From Fischerella thermalis PCC 7521 (lineage in GTDB: Bacteria; Cyanobacteriota; Cyanobacteriia; Cyanobacteriales; Nostocaceae), in assembly GCF_000317225.1 (NCBI RefSeq), contig NZ_AJLL01000023.1, positions 1-64,000 of the forward strand: a DNA stretch of 64,000 bases, given 5' to 3'. The notes below the pieces were generated by a model. That model was not told the DNA's origin. It saw only the letters and a list, made by a program, of their open reading frames with translations, and searched no databases. The first letter of the stretch is position 1; each line of letters opens with the position of its first letter. This document shows, in pieces, positions 27,581-38,762 of this stretch. The position numbers and the translations under genes were made by a program.

Positions 27581-27943
27581 ATGAGCATTAACATCGTCAC
27601 CTTAGTTGGTCGTGTAGGCGGCGACCCTGATATGAAGTATTTTGAGGATAGTGGTAGTGTCAAATGTAAACTAACACTAGCAGTAAGGCGGCGATCGCGT
27701 AGTAGTGATGAACCTGATTGGTTCAATTTAGAACTATGGGGAAATACTGCGGAGATCGCCGGTCGGTTTGTACGTAAAGGAAGCCTAATCGGAGTTAAAG
27801 GTTCCTTAAAATTTGATACTTGGAATGATCGCACCACCGGGGCGCTGCGTTCTTCCCCAGTAATCAGAGTAGATCAACTAGACTTGCTTGGTTCCAAGCG
27901 GGACGAAGCAGAGATGATGGATAATAATCCCGATAATTTTTAA
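27581..27943 (+). CDS. ssb: single-stranded DNA-binding protein
   Basis: This 120-residue OB-fold protein has the usual INIVTLVGRVGGDPDMKYF opening, aromatic residues of the DNA-binding face in DWFNLELWG, and KGSLIGVKGSLKFDTW. The C-terminus is acidic (EAEMMDNNPDNF) and ends in DNF rather than the DIPF of many bacteria. The body is shorter than E. coli SSB, as expected for the small cyanobacterial form. It may be one of more than one SSB in the genome. It is divergent from mreB. Confidence 0.93.
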   Translation: MSINIVTLVGRVGGDPDMKYFEDSGSVKCKLTLAVRRRSRSSDEPDWFNLELWGNTAEIAGRFVRKGSLIGVKGSLKFDTWNDRTTGALRSSPVIRVDQLDLLGSKRDEAEMMDNNPDNF

Positions 27944-28147
27944 TCATTTTGTTGTTAGTTGTTAAGTAGGTCGGTGTTGAAAATTGTCGTTATGACAAGG
28001 CAGGAGGCAGAGGGCAGCTATGCTGAAGGGAAGAGCTTTTTGGGCAACTTTACTTTCCGTTACATAGTTCGGTTTTTTTGCACCGTTCTACTTAGTTGTT
28101 TGTTGTTTGAAAAAATCAATAATCAACAACCAACAACCAACACTTGA
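27944..28147. repeat. spacer with TTAGTTG / CAACAAC STRR units
   Basis: TTGTTGTTAGTTGTTAAG follows ssb. AACAACCAACAACCAACAC precedes the end of the SIMPL gene, in inverse orientation. A 62-codon frame here is not supported. Confidence 0.6.
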
Positions 28148-28894
28148 CTAATAACTAATTTCCAACGTTACCGATGCTTCTACTTGCTGTTCACCACCTT
28201 CTACGGGAGTGGAAGCATTTGCTGTTTGAACCGCATCCGCACGAAACATGGGGCGTGGTGGTGGAGGTGGCGCGCTGGCGCCGTTGATTTGAATGCTTAC
28301 TACTTCTTTACGCTGGAAACCCAAAACACTAAAAACGGCTTCAGCTTGTTGTTGAGCTTCTTGGGTAGCTTCTTTTAATGCTTGCTTTTGGGCTTGAGCG
28401 ATCGCTTCATCAGTAGCCACAAAACTAATACCGCTAATCTGCGTTGCTCCAGCCTTGACAGCTTCATCTAACAACTGGCCAGCTTTATCAGTAGCAATGC
28501 GGAAACTTACAGTATTACTAGCACTATAACCAGTTAGACGTTGAATGTTATCTTTATAACTATATACTGGATTAAGAGTAATGCCAGTAGTTTGTAGTTT
28601 CTCCACATTACGGGTCTTGAGCAGTGTTACCACAGCTGATGATCTCCGAGCAGCCTCTTTTTGTGCTTCTTGAGCAGTTTTAGCCTGCACTTCTACACCT
28701 AATACAACTTCAGCCAGAGTAGCAGGAATTGATTCTACCCCGCGACCAGTAACAGTAAGAATTCGTAACATCCTCTGTTTCTCTTGTGCTAAGACAGGCT
28801 GGCTAAAAGTAATACATAGCAGCATGGCAAATGATAAACTCTTCCACAAGTTCCCAGTCAATAACTGAGAACCCAACAAGGTGGGTTTGTTCAT
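28148..28894 (-). CDS. SIMPL-domain (DUF541) exported protein
   Basis: This 248-residue protein has a signal peptide (about 1-36, ending FSQPVLAQEKQ) and one SIMPL/DUF541 domain. RILTVTGRGVESIPATLAEVVLGV opens the domain and TTGITLNPVYSYKDNIQRLTGY, VSFRI and GATQISGISF follow. The mid-domain helix is very Ala/Gln-rich. A Pro-rich strip (SAPPPPPRP) sits near residue 208. The family is periplasmic or outer-membrane associated with no settled biochemical role; BP26 of Brucella forms channel-like rings. The gene stands alone. Confidence 0.88.
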   Translation of the reverse strand: MNKPTLLGSQLLTGNLWKSLSFAMLLCITFSQPVLAQEKQRMLRILTVTGRGVESIPATLAEVVLGVEVQAKTAQEAQKEAARRSSAVVTLLKTRNVEKLQTTGITLNPVYSYKDNIQRLTGYSASNTVSFRIATDKAGQLLDEAVKAGATQISGISFVATDEAIAQAQKQALKEATQEAQQQAEAVFSVLGFQRKEVVSIQINGASAPPPPPRPMFRADAVQTANASTPVEGGEQQVEASVTLEISY

Positions 28895-29163
28895 AAAATT
28901 TCACTCCTCGAAATTATTTTTTTAGTGGTTGTTAGTTTTTAGTTGTTTGTTATTAGTTGTTTGTTGTTTGGAAGTACTTCTATACAGACGCAACGCTTTG
29001 TGTCCCTACTAACCAATGTACAGACGTGCCATGGCACGTTTCTACAACTACTAACAACTAACTAATTATGTGTCTCTACTTTGACACGTGATTATTACTA
29101 TATCTAGGATGGTTACATTTTTAGAAACTTGAAAACTTCACGACAACTTTTGGAGATGCTTTC
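28895..29163. repeat. repeat-rich spacer with perfect palindrome
   Basis: TTAGTTGTTTGTTATTAGTTG units lie after the SIMPL gene start. ACGTGCCATGGCACGT at 29024-29039 is a perfect 16-bp palindrome within a TACAGACG...CGTTTCTACA pair. CAACTACTAACAACTAACTAA follows. Confidence 0.65.
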
Positions 29164-29571
29164 ATGGCATATTGGTTGCTGAAAACTGAACCGGAGGAAT
29201 ATTCCTACTCAGATTTAGAACACAATGGCAGTACGGTTTGGAATGGAGTGAGCAATGCTTTAGCCCTAAAGCATCTACGGACAATGACCATTGGTGATTT
29301 AGCGTTAATTTATCACACTGGCAAGGAGCGGCGAATTATAGGTGTGGCAGAAGTAACCAGTCAACCTTACCCCGATCCAAAATTAGATGATGTTAAACGA
29401 GTAGTTGTAGATTTGCGGCCTGTGCAAAGACTACCTCTACCAGTTTCCTTAGCGCAAATAAAAAAAGATAGCAGCTTTGCAGACTTTGATTTGCTGCGTC
29501 TTCCCAGGCTATCTGTAGTCCCAGTGTCAGAGTTGCACTGGGAGCGCCTCCTACAGTTATCAAAGCAGTAA
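29164..29571 (+). CDS. EVE-domain protein
   Basis: This 135-residue single-domain protein starts AYWLLKTEPEEYSYSDLE and continues WNGVSNALALKHLRTMTIGDLALIYHTG, the standard EVE signature. EVE domains share the PUA-like fold and bind modified bases in DNA or RNA. The aromatic cage is plausible with Trp4 and the WNGV segment. A free-standing EVE protein of this size is common in bacteria and usually assigned no pathway. The ATG is preceded by a weak GGAG at spacing about 8. Confidence 0.93.
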   Translation: MAYWLLKTEPEEYSYSDLEHNGSTVWNGVSNALALKHLRTMTIGDLALIYHTGKERRIIGVAEVTSQPYPDPKLDDVKRVVVDLRPVQRLPLPVSLAQIKKDSSFADFDLLRLPRLSVVPVSELHWERLLQLSKQ

Positions 29572-29655
29572 TTATTAGACTTTTTGTAAAAGTCGAAATT
29601 AATCCTCCTCTGGCCCTTGAAAGGCGTCCCACCAGATTATCTGTAGTCGAATTAA

Positions 29656-30495
<840 letters not shown>

Positions 30496-30562
30496 AAAAA
30501 ATTATGAATTTATGAATTATGAAACTGGGCTTTCGTCTTTTTCATAATTCATCATTCATAAT

Positions 30563-31642
30563 TCATGTTGCCTTTACCCTCTGCCAAACGGTGAAACCTA
30601 ACAAAGTAATAATACTGAGGGTAGTAGCAATTATAACTACCAAACTCATGCCTCGGATTGTCATCGCCAGCCAGTTGCAAACTAAAGCAATTGACCAAAG
30701 AGTCAAGGCTGCATGGCGCTGAGATAAACCCCAAGCTAGCAAGCGATGATGTAAATGGTCTTTTCCGGGAGTACTTAGGGGGTTTTTCCCTGCCATAAGT
30801 CGCCGCACAAATACTTGGGTAGTATCTAGCACTGGCAAAAGTAAAAACAAAACAGGTGGTACTAAAGAAAAAATTGTAGTGGCTTGTAGTTCACCGACAA
30901 TAGCAGTTGCAGCTAGTACGTAGCCAAAAAAATATGCTCCGGCATCACCCATAATAATGTGTGACGGATGAAAGTTGTGGCGTAAAAAACCTAATGCTGC
31001 TCCTGCTAAGGCTGCCAAAACTAGTGTTGCTGCTGCCCAGTTGGGAAACTGCGCCGAAACAGCTAATAAACTCATAGCAGTGATAAAACTAACTCCTCCT
31101 GCCAAACCATCCATACCGTCCATCAAATTGATGGCATTAGTAATTGCTACCACCCAAAACACCGTTAGCGATGTGGAGAGTAGCGAGTCGAGGGGAGTAC
31201 CAAAAGTAACTTTAATGCTAATGCCATTGCCAACCAACAGCAGGGCCGTCAGAATTTGTACTAACAGACGAACTGAGGGAGGTAAACCGAATTGGTCGTC
31301 AATAAAGCCAACTAGCACCAGTATCGAACCCCCCAAAAGAATAGTTAAAACCTGAGCTAGTACACCTTGAAGTTCAATTGGCCTTAACAAACTTGCCAAG
31401 ATCAAAGCTGCTAGCACTCCTGCGTAGATAGCCAGACCGCCTGCATTTGGCAAAGGTTCTCGGTTTAAACGCCGTGCATTTGGTTGATCAGCCCAACCAA
31501 CTCGTAAGGCAAATTTACGTACCTCTGGAATCAAACGCCACGTTACAACCCACGCCAATAGAAATGTAAACACTACTGCTAACCAGCCGGAACCGCTGGG
31601 TTCAGCAATACCAAGCGCCTCAAGGGAGCTGTATATATTCAT
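30563..31642 (-). CDS. WecA/TagO-type undecaprenyl-phosphate sugar-1-phosphate transferase
   Basis: This 359-residue protein has about ten hydrophobic segments and belongs to the MraY/WecA superfamily. It moves GlcNAc-1-P or a similar sugar phosphate from its UDP donor to the polyprenyl carrier, starting lipid-linked polysaccharide synthesis. Motifs: WADQPNARRLNREPLPNAGG (loop 1), NLMDGMDGLAGG, the nucleotide-binding IMGDAGAYFFGY, and DHLHHRLLAWG (the HxHH-like loop). It lacks the full MraY signature, so a role in envelope or exopolysaccharide synthesis is more likely than peptidoglycan lipid I synthesis. It is convergent with fabG. Confidence 0.88.
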   Translation of the reverse strand: MNIYSSLEALGIAEPSGSGWLAVVFTFLLAWVVTWRLIPEVRKFALRVGWADQPNARRLNREPLPNAGGLAIYAGVLAALILASLLRPIELQGVLAQVLTILLGGSILVLVGFIDDQFGLPPSVRLLVQILTALLLVGNGISIKVTFGTPLDSLLSTSLTVFWVVAITNAINLMDGMDGLAGGVSFITAMSLLAVSAQFPNWAAATLVLAALAGAALGFLRHNFHPSHIIMGDAGAYFFGYVLAATAIVGELQATTIFSLVPPVLFLLLPVLDTTQVFVRRLMAGKNPLSTPGKDHLHHRLLAWGLSQRHAALTLWSIALVCNWLAMTIRGMSLVVIIATTLSIITLLGFTVWQRVKAT

Positions 31643-31882
31643 CTCCCGTTTCCACCATTAATGCCAGTATCCAATATCAGCATCAAGTGTATAACAATCA
31701 TTTTTTTTTCTCACTACAAATATGAGAGTATATGGACTGCCTTATTTGGGTTCTCGTAGCTTGAATTAAGGGAATAGGAGGAAATTTAGATTTTTTTGGG
31801 TGGATTCCCCTACATCCCTAAACCTATATACTCCTATAGCCTAGTAAAGATTAATAAACTCAACAGCTTATGGCTTGTTGAC

Positions 31883-31909
31883 TTAGCACTCTTGGCTTGT
31901 GAGTGCTAA
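31883..31909 (+). promoter_or_regulatory. CIRCE operator (HrcA site) of groEL2
   Basis: A perfect inverted repeat TTAGCACTC-N9-GAGTGCTAA lies 45-71 bp upstream of the groEL2 start codon. CIRCE is the binding site of the heat-shock repressor HrcA. A TTGACT -35-like hexamer (31878-31883) touches its left arm. Confidence 0.97.
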
Positions 31910-31938
31910 ATTGTCTAATGGAAGAACTCACAAATTAA

Positions 31939-33606
<1,668 letters not shown>

Positions 33607-33639
33607 CCTCATACTGTCTGTATCTAATATATTTGTCAG

Positions 33640-33671
33640 CAGTTTGCCTTGCTAAGGCAAACTGTTTTTTT
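33640..33671 (+). terminator. rho-independent terminator of groEL2
   Basis: CAGTTTGCCTT pairs perfectly with AAGGCAAACTG across a 3-nt loop, followed by seven Ts. Confidence 0.95.
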
Positions 33672-33739
33672 CTACAATTTCTCACCCAGTATTATTTATA
33701 TAACAAACTTAGCTATAATGCTGACCAATTCATTATTTT

Positions 33740-33830
33740 AGGACTTATGCACTCTCTATGCATTCTTGGCGTTCTTGGCGTCTTGGCGGTTTGATAAATT
33801 AAGCTTTTTGGCACTTTTCGCATAAGTCCT
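33740..33830. repeat. 91-bp MITE-like palindromic element
   Basis: Terminal inverted repeats AGGACTTATGC and GCATAAGTCCT (11 bp, perfect) bound a non-coding interior that has TTGGCGT tandem units. No target duplication is evident. The ends resemble AGGACTTACGCA-type ends that I recall as common in Nostocales genomes. Probably a non-autonomous element. Confidence 0.6.
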
Positions 33831-33975
33831 GCATTTTCTAAATAATGCATTTTTAATTGTTTAATTAATCTTTTAATCATTAATAACTTTGAATCAAATA
33901 TCCAATGTTAAGATTTTTATTATTCAGCCATTCGTAGCAATAACACTTTATTATTGACTATTTAGGAAAAATAAA

Positions 33976-35115
33976 ATGGCTAAAAAAAAGCATCACTTAA
34001 ATTCAATAGTAACTGAACCAGAGAGTGAAGATTTCTATCATCAACCAGGAACTATACCAGGAACCATTATTGTTGATGCAAACGCACCACCACCAAAGAT
34101 AATATTAATTGACTATAGCCCAACCGAAGCGATTAGCAAAGAAGTGGAAACACCAGAAGATTGTATTCCTTACCTAGATACTGAATCGGTAAGTTGGGTA
34201 GATGTCCGTGGTTTAGGTAGTGAAGATATTTTACAAAGATTAGGGCAGGTTTTTGAGTTACATCCTTTAGTTTTAGAAGATATTGTAAATGTGCCAGAAC
34301 GCCCAAAAGTAGAAGATTACGAAGATCAATTAGTGATTATTGCACGTATGGTCATGCCTAAGAAAAAATCTCATGGGTTTCATAGTGAACAAGTCAGCTT
34401 AGTATTAGGAAAACATTACTTGCTGACAGTTCAAGAAGAACCAAAACGAGATTGTTTTGAAGCAGTGCGATCGCGCATTTTCAAAAATAAAGGTATTATT
34501 TGCAAAAATGGCCCAGATTATCTAGCCTATGCTCTTATGGATGCAATTATTGATGGCTTTTTTCCTGTCTTGGAAAAGTATGGCGAACGCATTGAAGATT
34601 TAGAGGATGAAGTTATCTCTCAACCTACACCTAAAACCTTAAAGAAAATCTATAAAGTTAAGCGAGAATTACTACAACTGCGTCGTGCGATTTGGCCACA
34701 ACGCAACTTACTTCATACTTTGATTCAGGACGAAAATGAAATGATTAGTCATGAAGTACGAGTTTATTTGCGAGACTGTTATGACCATGCAGTACAAGTC
34801 ATAGATATGCTAGAAACCTATCGAGAACTTGCATCAGGTTTAATGGACGTTTATCTTTCGGCGGTCAGTAATAGAATGAATGAAATTATGAAATTGCTAA
34901 CTGTGATTTCAGCAATTTTTATTCCTCTAACTTTTATTGCTGGCGTCTATGGGATGAACTTTAATACAGAAAAATCACCATATAATATGCCTGAGTTGAA
35001 CTGGTATTGGGGATACCCAGCTTGTTTAGCAGTGATGGCAGTCATCGCAGGTATCTTACTATATATTTTTTGGCGCAAGGGATGGCTAGAAAATAGTTCG
35101 AGATTAAACCGTTAA
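33976..35115 (+). CDS. corA: CorA-type magnesium/cobalt transporter
   Basis: This 379-residue protein has the CorA plan: a large acidic cytoplasmic domain, a long stalk helix (about 245-320) and two C-terminal membrane segments around YGMNF, with MPEL in the loop. YGMNF is the GMN selectivity-filter motif of Mg2+ channels. The first 55 residues are extended and acidic. The last few residues are basic (RKGWLENSSRLNR), which fits the cytoplasmic gating ring. It stands alone, followed 71 bp later by the unknown gene at 35187. Confidence 0.95.
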   Translation: MAKKKHHLNSIVTEPESEDFYHQPGTIPGTIIVDANAPPPKIILIDYSPTEAISKEVETPEDCIPYLDTESVSWVDVRGLGSEDILQRLGQVFELHPLVLEDIVNVPERPKVEDYEDQLVIIARMVMPKKKSHGFHSEQVSLVLGKHYLLTVQEEPKRDCFEAVRSRIFKNKGIICKNGPDYLAYALMDAIIDGFFPVLEKYGERIEDLEDEVISQPTPKTLKKIYKVKRELLQLRRAIWPQRNLLHTLIQDENEMISHEVRVYLRDCYDHAVQVIDMLETYRELASGLMDVYLSAVSNRMNEIMKLLTVISAIFIPLTFIAGVYGMNFNTEKSPYNMPELNWYWGYPACLAVMAVIAGILLYIFWRKGWLENSSRLNR

Positions 35116-35186
35116 ATCAGTGAACAGTAAACTGCTAACTGATAACTGTTCACTGCACATGAAAATGTTTACAGGAGTTTATATAC

Positions 35187-35897
35187 ATGGTAGCCAGAAA
35201 TGAGGGGAATTTAATTTTTTTGACGCTGTATATTATCGGCGTCACATATACCTTTACAAAAATGATTGAGTCCATCGACGACAAAATCAAGTTTATTTTT
35301 GAGAAGCAAGTTGTCGATGAGCAACTCAAAGACAAAGACCTGCAAAATGATATCGGTATCTCTTTTAGGCTCAGCCCCTCATATTTTATTGATGAATTGA
35401 AAGAATTATCTGTAAGTATTGAAAATAAATCTCAAAATCTTGCCTTATATGTAGACTGGGATAATTGCTCTTTAGTAGTTGAATACAACAAGCAATCACG
35501 ACGAGTCATTCGCAAATCACCAGATGTCACGCGTGACCTTGGTGTACCGCAAAGTCCTAGCTTAATCGCCCCTAGCAAAACTCTCTCAGCAGCAGTGACT
35601 GCTGAAGATGTTTTTAAATTGGATGAGTTAACAAAAACATACCAAGTCAATACTCCTTTGATTAATATTAGTGCACTGGGAAAAAGCCCTGTGAAAGCGC
35701 AAAGGTTATTATTTCAAGATTTTATGGATGGAAAAAAAGAATTAAAATTTTCTTTGCAGCTAGTATTGAGAATCTCTGAATTGCGGGTTGGTCTAGCTCC
35801 AGGTGAGAATAAACCCCCTATGTGTATTATCGATTGTCCTTTCACAATCAAAAAACTGCCTTGGTATTACGCTATGCCTTGGAATAGAAAACGTTAA
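35187..35897 (+). CDS. membrane-anchored protein of unknown function
   Basis: This 236-residue protein is preceded by AGGAG. A hydrophobic stretch near residues 8-24 (NLIFLTLYIIGVTYTF) would anchor it. The remainder is soluble and looks strand-rich: SFRLSPSYFIDEL, LALYVDWDNCSLVVEY, and LQLVLRISELRVGL. It ends in a basic PWYYAMPWNRKR. No family is recognised. It lies between corA and the RNase P RNA gene, same strand, and may be co-transcribed with corA. Codon use looks normal. Confidence 0.7.
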   Translation: MVARNEGNLIFLTLYIIGVTYTFTKMIESIDDKIKFIFEKQVVDEQLKDKDLQNDIGISFRLSPSYFIDELKELSVSIENKSQNLALYVDWDNCSLVVEYNKQSRRVIRKSPDVTRDLGVPQSPSLIAPSKTLSAAVTAEDVFKLDELTKTYQVNTPLINISALGKSPVKAQRLLFQDFMDGKKELKFSLQLVLRISELRVGLAPGENKPPMCIIDCPFTIKKLPWYYAMPWNRKR

Positions 35898-35927
35898 AAG
35901 GTCATTCAGGACTACACTAGTATTGGT

Positions 35928-36361
35928 AGAGAGTAGGCGTAGGCGGTTGCAGACTAGCCAATTTGTGCATAGTTTGAGGAAAGTCCGGGCTCCCGAAAGA
36001 CCAAACTTGCTGGGTAACGCCCAGTGCGAGCGATCGCGAGGATAGTGCCACAGAAAGATACCGCCAAGAGTAGGTAATGGGTAAAGGGTAATGGGTAACG
36101 GGAAAAAACCAATTACCAATTACCTTTTCCCCAATTACCAATCTTTGGTAAGGGTGCAAAGGTGCGGTAAGAGCGCACCAGCAACATCGAGAGGTGTTGG
36201 CTCGGTAAACCCCGGTTGGGAGCAAGGCGAATGGAACTACGGTTGGTCTTTTACCAGTTCCGCGATCAGAGCCGCTAGAGACGTCTGGTAACAGCCGTCC
36301 CAGATAGATAACCGCCCTCTTGAATTAAGAGAACAGAACCCGGCTTACTACCGACTCTCTA
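35928..36361 (+). ncRNA. rnpB: RNase P RNA (type A) with repeat insertion
   Basis: RNase P RNA is the catalytic subunit that trims tRNA 5' ends. Landmarks in order: the 5' helix AGAGAGTAGGC paired with the 3' GACTCTCT, the conserved GAGGAAAGTCCGGGCTCC (about 35978), ACAGAAAGATACCGCC (P10/11 region), GGTAAACCCCGG, and AGATAGATAACCGCC near the 3' end (about 36304), all type A. The P12 region has an 80-nt insertion of GGTAAT/ATTACC repeats (36071-36150). Ends are given to within a few bases. The rnc gene follows at 36494. Confidence 0.97.
36071..36150 (+). repeat. STRR insertion in RNase P RNA helix P12
   Basis: GTAATGGGTAA-type units are followed by the inverse CCAATTACC units, so the insertion folds into an extended hairpin that lengthens P12. 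This kind of insertion is described for RNase P RNAs of heterocyst-forming cyanobacteria. Confidence 0.9.
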
Positions 36362-36493
36362 CTCAGATGGAATGATAGCAAGCACAAGCTACATTCCATT
36401 CTTTGCTTTGAAGTTCCCTCCGGGACGCTGCACGTAGACGCTGAACGCGTCTACAAAATTTTCGCAAAATCTAAAATCCAAAATCTAAATCGG

Positions 36494-37213
36494 ATGACCC
36501 TCGCTTATCCACGCCGACAACGACAACTTGAAAGTCTAGTCAGAAAATTAGGTTTGGCAGTAGAAGCACCAATTAAATGGCAACTGCTAGACTTAGCACT
36601 AACTCATCCAACCGTATCTGAGTCAGCAAATTATGAACATCTGGAGTTTGTTGGTGATGCTGTGGTGCGGTTGGTAGCAGCAATTGTGTTGTGGGAGAAT
36701 TATCCAAATTGTCCGGTGGGAGATTTTGCGGCAATTCGTTCGGTATTAGTGAGCGATCGCATTTTAGCTCAACTAGCACGCTCTTACGGTTTTGAACTAT
36801 ATTTACTTGTGGCTGGCAGTGCTACTGCTGACAAAGCTGGTCAACAGTCAAGATTAGCAGATGCTTTTGAAGCAGTTCTGGGAGCGCTTTACCTCAGCAC
36901 AAACAACCTAGATTTAATTCGTCCTTGGCTAGACCCTCACTTCAAAGAACTGGCAGCAGAAATTCGCCTCGATCCAGCCAGACTAAATTACAAAGCTGCT
37001 CTGCAAGAATGGACTCAAGCCCAGTTTAAGGTTTTACCAGAATATCGAGTTGTAGAAATTAGTCAGCCTCATAATAATCAAGAGCGTTTCATTGCCCAAG
37101 TGTGGTTGCACGGACAAAAATTTGGTGAAGGAAAGGGCCGTTCCATTAAAGCTGCCGAACAAGCAGCAGCAAAAGTTGCTTTTTTAACTCTAAGTACACA
37201 GGAAAATCACTAA
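36494..37213 (+). CDS. rnc: ribonuclease III
   Basis: This 239-residue double-strand-specific endonuclease processes rRNA and other structured RNAs. The RNase III domain has NYEHLEFVGDAV with Glu51 and Asp55, and DAFEAVLGALYL with Asp123 and Glu126. A C-terminal dsRNA-binding domain at about 165-235 contains NYKAALQEWTQAQF and GKGRSIKAAEQAAAKVA. Both are complete. It lies 130 bp after rnpB on the same strand, so two RNA-processing factors are neighbours. Cyanobacteria often have several RNase III genes; this appears to be a full-length type. Confidence 0.95.
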   Translation: MTLAYPRRQRQLESLVRKLGLAVEAPIKWQLLDLALTHPTVSESANYEHLEFVGDAVVRLVAAIVLWENYPNCPVGDFAAIRSVLVSDRILAQLARSYGFELYLLVAGSATADKAGQQSRLADAFEAVLGALYLSTNNLDLIRPWLDPHFKELAAEIRLDPARLNYKAALQEWTQAQFKVLPEYRVVEISQPHNNQERFIAQVWLHGQKFGEGKGRSIKAAEQAAAKVAFLTLSTQENH

Positions 37214-37610
37214 TTACTTCCAAGCAAAAAGTTAAAATTCCAGGGTTTTTCCCAATTGACGATAGTTATATAGACTACACACGATTGAGTAGAGGCGTGA
37301 TCTTTCTCGTTCACATCTTGCACTAAGCCGTGAACTAAAGTTCACAACTCAAAGCTTAAACCTGTTAAAACAAGCTGAAATTTTGATTTAGTCTGCTTCT
37401 AGTTCTCGTTACCAAGTTCTTCAACTTAGTGACGAGGTTTTGGAGGTTCAGCCTTATAGACCTCTTGCACAAATATTTTGACCCCACCCTAACCCTCCCG
37501 GTTCACGGGGGATTGAGGGGGCTTTCAGGATTCATGCAACAGGTCTAATGACTGCAACTAGTGCAAGACACGAGTTCACGTCTTTATTCTTGACTCTTGA
37601 CACTTGACTA
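37214..37610. other. repeat-rich gene-free spacer
   Basis: It contains the palindrome GTGAACTAAAGTTCAC (37330-37345) and the MITE-like element at 37458-37546. No gene is supported. Confidence 0.6.
37458..37546. repeat. 89-bp MITE-like element with 12-bp inverted ends
   Basis: AGACCTCTTGCA at the left end is matched by TGCAACAGGTCT at the right with one mismatch. The interior is GC-rich (CCCTAACCCTCCCGG, GGGGGATTGAGGGGG). It has no coding capacity. Confidence 0.6.
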
Positions 37611-38720
37611 ATGACTAATCAAATTAAAATTGCTGTCGTTGGAGTAGGACGTTGGGGCGTGCATTTGTTGCGAAATTTTCTAGAAAATCCCCAGGTTGCA
37701 GTTGCAGCAGTGGTAGACCCCAATTCAGAGCGTTTGGCAACAGTACAACGTCAATATTTTTTTAGTAAAACTACGGAAAAAAGCATATTATTAACAACCG
37801 AATGGCAAAAAATTAAGCAAATAACAGATTTAGATGCAGTCGTAATAGCCACTCCTGCTAGCACACATTACTCCCTAATTACTGATGCTTTAGATTGGGG
37901 ATACCATGTTTTAGCAGAGAAACCTTTAACTTTAAACCTAAAGGAATGTCATGAACTCTGTCAGCTAGCCCAAAAACGGCAACGGCAACTCATGGTAGAC
38001 CACACCTATCTATTTCATCCAGCAGTGGAACGAGGACAAGTTGTTGTTCAGGAAGGAGAATTAGGGGATTTGCGCTACGGCTATGCTTGTCGTACCCATC
38101 TCGGACCAGTCCGCCAAGATGTTGATGCCCTATGGGACTTAGCAATTCATGATATTGCTATATTTAATACTTGGTTAGGTCAACAACCAGTGAGCGTACA
38201 AGCATCGGGTAGGGTGTGGCTACAAGAGAAGGTAGGGAAGTTGGGAGAACCGGAGGTGGGGAGAAGCATCACTCCATCTCCCCATCTGCCCATCTCCCCA
38301 TCAGGTTTAGCCGACTTAGTGTGGGTGACACTAACCTACCCTAATGGTTTTCAAGCTTATATTCATTTGTGTTGGCTCAATCCTGATAAGCAGCGACGTT
38401 TAGTAGTTGTAGGTAGTCGAGGCAGTTTAATTTTTGATGAAATGTCAGCTGCATCACCTTTAACGCTGCTGCATGGCGAACTAGAAATGCAAGCCAATAA
38501 TTTTATTCCTGTCAATCAAAGCCAACAAGTGCTGCAAATCGAAAAAAATGAACCATTAAAACGAGTATGCGATCGCTTTGTTCATTGCATCCACAACAAT
38601 ACTCCTTGCATGGTTTCATCTGGTTGGATAGGCACGCAGTTAGTAAATATTCTTGCTGCCCTGACAGAATCACTTAACCAGAATGGCAAACTTGTTGTAT
38701 TGAACACAGATCATTACTGA
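37611..38720 (+). CDS. Gfo/Idh/MocA-family oxidoreductase
   Basis: This 369-residue NAD(P)-dependent dehydrogenase has an N-terminal Rossmann fold with VVGVGRWGVHLLRN (about 9-22) and the family motif AEKPLTLN with the catalytic-type Lys of EKP (about residue 104). A C-terminal alpha/beta domain follows with DLAIHDIAIF near 180. Substrate is unknown; members act on sugars or cyclitols. A low-complexity insert near residues 205-232 (SITPSPHLPISPS) is encoded by tandem CCCCATC-type repeats and would sit in the C-terminal domain. The protein otherwise appears intact. Confidence 0.88.
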   Translation: MTNQIKIAVVGVGRWGVHLLRNFLENPQVAVAAVVDPNSERLATVQRQYFFSKTTEKSILLTTEWQKIKQITDLDAVVIATPASTHYSLITDALDWGYHVLAEKPLTLNLKECHELCQLAQKRQRQLMVDHTYLFHPAVERGQVVVQEGELGDLRYGYACRTHLGPVRQDVDALWDLAIHDIAIFNTWLGQQPVSVQASGRVWLQEKVGKLGEPEVGRSITPSPHLPISPSGLADLVWVTLTYPNGFQAYIHLCWLNPDKQRRLVVVGSRGSLIFDEMSAASPLTLLHGELEMQANNFIPVNQSQQVLQIEKNEPLKRVCDRFVHCIHNNTPCMVSSGWIGTQLVNILAALTESLNQNGKLVVLNTDHY

Positions 38721-38762
38721 GTTCTGGTTTTTGGCTAAGAGAGTTTAATTCTCCCACTCTCC

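Noticed and set aside
27959-28147. 62-codon frame between ssb and the SIMPL gene
   Set aside because: Composed largely of repeat-derived DNA with no family resemblance.
36091-36291. 66-codon frame within 36091-36291
   Set aside because: It lies wholly inside the RNase P RNA gene.
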